Source: Deltaproteobacteria bacterium
GTDB lineage: Bacteria; Bdellovibrionota; FAC87; UBA2466
Length of the DNA: 10,699 nt
Assembly: GCA_013205415.1 (NCBI GenBank)
Contig: JABMMY010000164.1
Span: 1 to 10,699, forward strand
Direction of reading: 5' to 3'
The notes beneath the pieces are model-generated. The model made no database searches and was not told where the DNA came from. It saw nothing but the letters and a program-made list of their open reading frames with translations. This document shows, piece by piece, positions 6,930-10,699 of the stretch (its first letter is position 1; every line of letters begins with the position of its first letter). A program made the position numbers and the translations under genes.

Positions 6930-7757
6930 ATGATGCAGCAATATAAAAAGGTAAAAGAAGTTCTCGTTTTAGGATCGATGTTATGGTTATTATTTTCCTG
7001 CGCATCGGTTGAAACTTCGAATGTAGAAGAGATAGCGAAAGAGGCTGGGCTTAGGGCTCTTGCCCCTATTTTTGAAAAGGCTCTGCTGGCCGAAGCACCC
7101 ATTGCACCCAGTTCGAGAAGTGTTTATCCGACAGTTTCCAGTCTTTCCGGAAAATCCTTTGATCCAACAAAGTATTTTAATAATCCAATCCGTATGTCGG
7201 ACGGAATTTTGAAACTCCTTCCAGGGGATTACGTCGTACCAGTTATGACGTATTGTATGAAATCAAGTGGTTCAAGCCCTGAAGCTCACCGGTACTTAAT
7301 TGCGAAGCTCAATGGAAGTGCAGCAGATATCATTCGAGATCTGAATACAAGAGCCCTTCCGAACTTTGATGCTCATGAGATTCAAGCGGTGTCTTGGAAC
7401 ATTCAAAATGGAATTCCTTATGAAGAGATGGGGGATAAAAATAAGAAAATCATTGATTCTATAATTCCAGAGCACCGTGGTCGATTGGGTAGATCCTCTT
7501 TTAAAACCGTCGTTGAAAAATGGAATGAGATTTCGACAGCCACCGGAGTCATTCCTCGCTTTGAGGATGCGACAGATGAGCTGCTTGATCGATTAGGAGA
7601 AGTAGGAAATGATATTAAGGCTCTTCGAGAGTTTAGAAAGGTCATTCGTGCGCATCGTAATGACTATGAGAGTCTTCGTTCATTAATATCGCTACCTGGG
7701 CGTTCGACAAGGAACACGATGCACTTGAAAAATCGGCACGGGATACGGGAATATTAG
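6930..7757 (+). CDS. Lipoprotein with predicted polymorphic-toxin architecture, N-terminal part before a frameshift
   Basis: The N-terminus is a lipoprotein signal: basic KK residues, a hydrophobic stretch at about 11-22 and the lipobox LFSC with acylated Cys24, followed by Ala, which favours the outer membrane. A module at about 97-167 contains LPGDY, TYCM, LNG, IQAVSWNIQNG and YEEM. From memory, this PG-Y...YC...IQ-W pattern recurs at the N-terminus of secreted proteins with variable C-termini. A helical linker (about 180-250) with many charged residues follows. Residues up to Arg250 (codon 7677-7679) look genuine. The last 25 codons before the TAG (SLISLPGRST onward) look like out-of-frame translation, because the -1 frame from 7679 carries a better protein that continues to 8026. 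Joined, the product would be about 365 residues. No strong Shine-Dalgarno precedes the ATG-ATG at 6930. The gene follows hicB by 77 bases and may have its own promoter. Confidence 0.7.
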   Translation: MMQQYKKVKEVLVLGSMLWLLFSCASVETSNVEEIAKEAGLRALAPIFEKALLAEAPIAPSSRSVYPTVSSLSGKSFDPTKYFNNPIRMSDGILKLLPGDYVVPVMTYCMKSSGSSPEAHRYLIAKLNGSAADIIRDLNTRALPNFDAHEIQAVSWNIQNGIPYEEMGDKNKKIIDSIIPEHRGRLGRSSFKTVVEKWNEISTATGVIPRFEDATDELLDRLGEVGNDIKALREFRKVIRAHRNDYESLRSLISLPGRSTRNTMHLKNRHGIREY

Positions 7758-8026
7758 ATGGTGCCACGGTAGATGCTAATGCAGAAAATAAACGAGTGAG
7801 AAACTACACAAAGAACGGTGGCTCTGATGAACTTAATCGCGATTTTGAAAAAGCCCCCGGTAAGGAGATTCCCACAAATGATCCAGGACGAAGAATGAAG
7901 GAGCTACCAAACGGAGATCGAATTGTTGCTCGCACTCGTTCTGACGAAGGATCCCCCACTTTGGAAGTTCAACCAAAAAACGCAGGAAAGGGGAATAAAG
8001 TCCGTGTCAAAATTAGGTACAAATAA
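7679..8026 (+). pseudogene. C-terminal toxin-like domain of the same lipoprotein gene, in the -1 frame
   Basis: This frame is open from 7670 and reads FINIATWAFDKEHDALEK from 7679. It has no ATG, and the first possible start is a GTG at 7796 without a ribosome binding site, so it is best explained as the displaced 3' end of the 6930 gene. A single missing base in a T run at 7679-7680 (CGTTTC reduced to CGTTC) would account for it. The last 80 residues contain GRRMKELPNG (7886-7915), SDEGSPTLEVQ (7940-7972) and a KIRYK end (8009-8023). This G-R-L-P-(N/D)-G, R-S-G-xPTLE(V/I), KIRY ending resembles C-terminal tips of RHS/CDI-type polymorphic toxins, probably nucleases; that match is from memory and the activity is unproven. 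The downstream gene overlaps it by 23 bases, as immunity genes often do. The shift could also be an assembly error or, less likely, programmed frameshifting. Confidence 0.6.
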
Positions 8027-8528
8027 GAAGAATTGGCTTGAGACCGTCAGTCCAAAATTTCATGTAGCGAAATGGGAGTCTGTATTAGCGGATGCGAAAG
8101 ATCTCTATTTTGAAGGAATGATTACATTTGAAGAAACACATTTCTACTTCACAGACAAAGCAGGTAACACTTACGTTGTTACTATTCCAAGGCTTTCTCC
8201 CGTTCGATTTGTCGGCGAGTCTGAATTGATGGCAGCGTACTGTCCTATTCAAGATAAAGCAAAAGAATTGGGCATTCCTATGCGTCTTACGTGGAAAGTA
8301 TGGAATTCGAAGTTCATCGAAGAGGTAAATTATGGGGATCTTCTTTTTTGGAGCGTTCCCGAAGAGGATAAATTTCAGTATTTCATCGCAAGTGATGATG
8401 AGTGTGTCGAGTTTATGTCTGGAAAAGTTGAAATTGAAGTTTTTAAAGGGGAGCATTTTATCGAAATTGCAAAACGGGATTTTGCTAAAGAAGTCTTATT
8501 ATTTAAAACTAAACCAGAGACAAAGTGA
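8004..8528 (+). CDS. Putative immunity protein for the upstream toxin
   Basis: The 174-residue product has no signal peptide or membrane segment, is acidic and is rich in aromatic residues, as many cytoplasmic immunity proteins are. No known family is recognised with confidence. The GTG at 8004 is chosen because GGAAAGGGGAA lies just upstream with about 9 bases of spacing and because the protein then begins just inside the end of the toxin frame. The frame is open further upstream to 7923, but that part reads as out-of-frame toxin sequence. The overlap with the toxin end (8004-8026) suggests translational coupling. The coding frame is intact although the toxin gene is broken, the usual pattern when immunity is retained. 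The role is inferred from position only. A short inverted repeat, GTGAC/GTCAC (8525-8536), lies at the stop codon. Confidence 0.65.
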   Translation: MSKLGTNKKNWLETVSPKFHVAKWESVLADAKDLYFEGMITFEETHFYFTDKAGNTYVVTIPRLSPVRFVGESELMAAYCPIQDKAKELGIPMRLTWKVWNSKFIEEVNYGDLLFWSVPEEDKFQYFIASDDECVEFMSGKVEIEVFKGEHFIEIAKRDFAKEVLLFKTKPETK

Positions 8529-8571
8529 CTCGTCACAGCGAAGCTGGCACTACGAACTAATTTACTAGGAG

Positions 8572-8594
8572 ATCCTTCGTCTTCGCCTCAGGAT
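8572..8594. repeat. Short palindromic element resembling dispersed REP-like repeats
   Basis: ATCCT (8572-8576) and AGGAT (8590-8594) form 5-bp arms around TTCGTCTTCGCCTC. The wording GATCCTTCG...TTCGC-CTCAGGAT resembles a palindromic sequence scattered between genes in many bacterial genomes. It lies in the convergent gap after the immunity-like gene. With only one copy in this window, its repetitive nature cannot be shown here. Confidence 0.3.
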
Positions 8595-8601
8595 ACGTTT
8601 C

Positions 8602-8654
8602 TGTCGGGAAGAAATTGAGGAAAGCCCTTCGGGCTACATTTTCATTTCCCGACA
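8602..8654. terminator. Nested stem-loop between convergent genes, probable bidirectional terminator
   Basis: Outer arms TGTCGGGAA (8602-8610) and TTCCCGACA (8646-8654) pair perfectly over 9 bp. Inside them sits a second hairpin, AGCCC/GGGCT (8623-8635) with a 3-base loop. On the + strand the inner hairpin is followed by ACATTTTCATTT, a T-rich tail consistent with intrinsic termination of the immunity-like gene. On the - strand the structure starts 8 bases after the ftsH stop and could end that transcript, with a poorer T tract. The nested design is larger than a standard terminator. Confidence 0.6.
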
Positions 8655-8662
8655 AAAACTAA

Positions 8663-10594
8663 CTACGCGACCTCTGAATTGGGTTTGATATTTGGAAAGA
8701 TTTTCACCTCAGGTTCGATCCTCACACAAGCTGCGTTATTAACTCCCTCACCCTCAGATGAACTCGCCACAAAGGCCGGCAATGGTTTTCCTTCCATGAT
8801 TAATTCAATCTCGTGGCGATCTAGCGTCTCTCTTTCTAATAGGGCTGCTGCCATGGCATGGAGAATTTCGATTTTGCTTTTTAAAACCGCTACACCCCGC
8901 TCATAATTTGTCATGATCAACTTGTGAATTTCACTATCTACGATCTCTGCAGTTTTTTGACTCACATCGTGTCGTTGAGAAAACTCCCTTCCCAAAAATA
9001 CATTTTCCTCTTTTTTAGAGATGGCTACAGGGCCGATCACATCACTCATTCCCCATTCACAAACCATACGACGAGCTAAATCGGTGGCTCTTTCAATATC
9101 GTTTCCTGCTCCGGTTGTTTTTTGTCCAAACACTATGCTTTCAGCAATGCAGCCGCCCATCAAAAAGGAGATCATATTTTCAGCCTTCTCTTTTGAAAGA
9201 GTTAGCTGATCCTCAACAGGAAGTGTTTGCGTGACTCCTAAGGCCATTCCTCTTGGAATGATAGTCACCTTATGAACTGGGTCCAATCCCTTCAGGCTTT
9301 TTCCCACAATGGTATGACCTGCTTCATGGTAGGCCACCGATTTTTTCTCTTCAACTCCAACGATCATCGATTTGCGCTCTGTGCCCATCAGAACTTTGTC
9401 CTTGGCAAACTCAAACTCGCTCATGTTGATGCTGTTTTTATTTCGTCTTGCTGCTACTAAAGCAGCTTCGTTAACTAAATTTTGAAGATCCGCTCCAGAG
9501 AAACCTGGAGTTCCTCTAGCGATAATCGCTAAACTCACATCTTTGTCTAAAGGGGTTTTTCGCGTGTGAACCTTTAAAATTCCTTCTCGGCCACGCACAT
9601 CTGGCTTGGCAACTACTACATTTCTATCAAAACGCCCTGGGCGTAATAAGGCGGGATCTAAGACGTCGGGACGATTAGTAGCGGCCACTAAAATAACCCC
9701 TTCTTTAGATTCAAACCCATCCATCTCTACTAATAATTGATTTAACGTCTGTTCTCTTTCATCGTGGCCTCCACCTAGCCCTGCGCCCCGTTGTCGGCCT
9801 ACAGCATCTATCTCGTCGATAAAAATAATACATGGAGCATGCTTTCGCCCCTGTTCAAATAGATCTCTGACTCTTGAGGCCCCCACACCCACGAACATCT
9901 CTACAAAATCGGAACCACTAATACTAAAGAAAGGAACCATGGCTTCACCGGCAACGGCCTTTGCAAGTAAGGTTTTTCCAGTTCCTGGACTACCCACTAG
10001 CAGAACACCCTTTGGAATTCGTCCACCCAGCCTTGTAAATTTTTTGGGATCCTTCAAGAAGTCGACCACCTCTTTTAATTCCTCTTTCGCTTCGTCGCAA
10101 CCCGCAACATCTGCGAATGAAATTTTAGTGTGTCCTTCAGTGAGTAACTTGGCTCGAGACCTACCAAACTGCATCGCCTTCCCACCACTGGCCTGCACCT
10201 GTCGTAAAAATACGATGAGTAATCCCACGACAATAAGCATAGGACCCCAACCCAATAAAAATTGCATCCACATCGAACCATTTTCATCCGATTCATAGTT
10301 AGGAATCAGATTGTGCTCATTTAATAATTTGGTATAGAACTCTGAGGATGTCTCCCCAATCGTTTCAAATATTTGCCCTTTTTCAGGCTCAGGTGCTACC
10401 GCATTGAATCGGCCTTCAATCTTTCCATGCGATTTATAGGTCACATTCTCAATTTGATTTTTCTTAACACCCTCAATAAAGCGATTAAATGTTATTTTTT
10501 TATCCCCTTTAGCCACACGAGCGGTCTGGAGTAAAACAATAGCCATTAGCCCTAATGATATCATAGCAAATATTGTTTTTTGAGAAGATTTCAT
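8663..10594 (-). CDS. ftsH: ATP-dependent zinc metalloprotease FtsH
   Basis: FtsH is the membrane-anchored AAA+ protease that degrades misassembled membrane proteins and regulatory substrates, working as a hexamer. The 643-residue product is full length. Two transmembrane helices at about 8-24 and 108-131 flank a periplasmic FtsH_ext domain. The AAA module shows Walker A GSPGTGKT at 201-208, the pore loop FVGVGA at 234-239, Walker B IIFIDE at 256-261 and the second region of homology with RPGRFDR at 318-324. The protease domain has the zinc motif HEAGH at 423-427 and the third ligand Asp at about 499 (GNDIERATDLARRM). The C-terminal tail of about 35 residues is poorly conserved, as usual. The ATG is preceded by AAGGA at a spacing of about 7 bases. 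An unidentified gene ends 24 bases upstream, so the two are probably cotranscribed. No catalytic residue is missing. Confidence 0.98.
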   Translation of the reverse strand: MKSSQKTIFAMISLGLMAIVLLQTARVAKGDKKITFNRFIEGVKKNQIENVTYKSHGKIEGRFNAVAPEPEKGQIFETIGETSSEFYTKLLNEHNLIPNYESDENGSMWMQFLLGWGPMLIVVGLLIVFLRQVQASGGKAMQFGRSRAKLLTEGHTKISFADVAGCDEAKEELKEVVDFLKDPKKFTRLGGRIPKGVLLVGSPGTGKTLLAKAVAGEAMVPFFSISGSDFVEMFVGVGASRVRDLFEQGRKHAPCIIFIDEIDAVGRQRGAGLGGGHDEREQTLNQLLVEMDGFESKEGVILVAATNRPDVLDPALLRPGRFDRNVVVAKPDVRGREGILKVHTRKTPLDKDVSLAIIARGTPGFSGADLQNLVNEAALVAARRNKNSINMSEFEFAKDKVLMGTERKSMIVGVEEKKSVAYHEAGHTIVGKSLKGLDPVHKVTIIPRGMALGVTQTLPVEDQLTLSKEKAENMISFLMGGCIAESIVFGQKTTGAGNDIERATDLARRMVCEWGMSDVIGPVAISKKEENVFLGREFSQRHDVSQKTAEIVDSEIHKLIMTNYERGVAVLKSKIEILHAMAAALLERETLDRHEIELIMEGKPLPAFVASSSEGEGVNNAACVRIEPEVKIFPNIKPNSEVA

Positions 10595-10618
10595 ATTTTT
10601 TCCTTACGAGAATAGGTA

Positions 10619-10699
10619 CTAATCTCTTCGGAATCTGATCAGTTTTTCATGAGTCAAATCTGCAGCACCGAATGCATTGAGTCGGTAATATCTATTTCC
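10619..10699 (-). CDS. C-terminal end of an unidentified gene upstream of ftsH (partial)
   Basis: On the - strand one frame stays open from the right edge for 26 codons to a TAG at 10619-10621, while the other two hit stops within it. The peptide ends with ...FGAADLTHEKLIRFRRD. The stop lies 24 bases before the ftsH ATG, leaving just enough room for the ftsH ribosome binding site. In many bacteria tilS precedes ftsH, but 26 residues are too few to recognise TilS and none of its motifs can be seen here, so the product is left unnamed. Confidence 0.5.
   Translation of the reverse strand, partial: GNRYYRLNAFGAADLTHEKLIRFRRD

Noticed and set aside
7721..7733. Run of five A (7728-7732) as a programmed -1 slippery site
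   Set aside because: The codon phase does not fit X-XXY-YYZ slippage, and the -1 frame already looks like protein well upstream, from about 7679.
7923..8003. Extended N-terminus for the immunity-like protein, starting at 7923
   Set aside because: This stretch is the out-of-frame reading of the conserved toxin tip. The GTG at 8004 has a better ribosome binding site.
8085..8456. A 123-codon - strand frame antisense to the immunity-like gene
   Set aside because: The + strand frame has the better start, ribosome binding site and amino acid composition; the antisense frame is a shadow.
904..8546. Nine-base match GCGAAGCTG at 904-912 and 8538-8546, both just after + strand genes, as direct repeats of a mobile element
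   Set aside because: A 9-base match between two places in a window this size is expected by chance, and the flanking bases do not extend it.
8602..8660. Nested hairpin as an integron attC site
   Set aside because: The expected GTTRRRY and RYYYAAC ends are not at the borders, and no integrase is present.
5963..8662. Transposase, integrase, tRNA attachment site or CRISPR array that would explain the insert
   Set aside because: No recombinase gene, tRNA-like sequence, matching direct repeats at the two ends, or regularly spaced repeats could be found by reading.

Overview
The window looks like chromosome from a Gram-negative bacterium of the Bdellovibrionota or a related deltaproteobacterial lineage. 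The reasons are the ftsH / cdaA-ybbR-glmM-nnr-tsaE gene set on one strand, the moderate-to-low GC content, and a lipoprotein with a typical outer-membrane lipobox. This placement is an inference from gene content and protein style, not from a database match.

Layout. (1) Positions 2-859, + strand: the 3' end of a secreted or surface protein with Asp/Asn/Gly-rich, calcium-loop-like repeats, open at the left edge. (2) Positions 1059-5962, - strand: a tight operon read cdaA -> ybbR/cdaR -> glmM -> nnr -> tsaE, with ATGA overlaps at cdaA/ybbR and nnr/tsaE. It links c-di-AMP synthesis, supply of glucosamine-1-phosphate for peptidoglycan and LPS, repair of damaged NAD(P)H, and the t6A tRNA modification ATPase. 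(3) Positions about 5963-8660, mostly + strand: an accessory insert of about 2.7 kb. It holds a HicA/HicB toxin-antitoxin pair, a lipoprotein gene whose C-terminal domain lies in the -1 frame and looks like a polymorphic-toxin tip, and a small downstream gene in the position of an immunity protein. (4) Positions 8663-10594, - strand: ftsH, a complete membrane AAA+ zinc protease. (5) Positions 10619-10699, - strand: the last 26 codons of an unidentified gene just upstream of ftsH.

How it fits together. In many relatives ftsH is followed directly by folP and then cdaA-ybbR-glmM. Here no folP lies between ftsH and cdaA. Genes on the opposite strand sit there instead, closed on the right by a nested stem-loop between the convergent immunity-like gene and ftsH. 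The most interesting region is 6930-8528: a frameshifted lipoprotein-toxin gene with an intact, overlapping immunity-like gene, next to HicAB. The housekeeping blocks on either side are ordinary and well supported. There is no gene-free stretch longer than 300 bases. The largest gaps are 5963-6192 (divergent, two inverted repeats) and 860-1058 (convergent, weak hairpins only).
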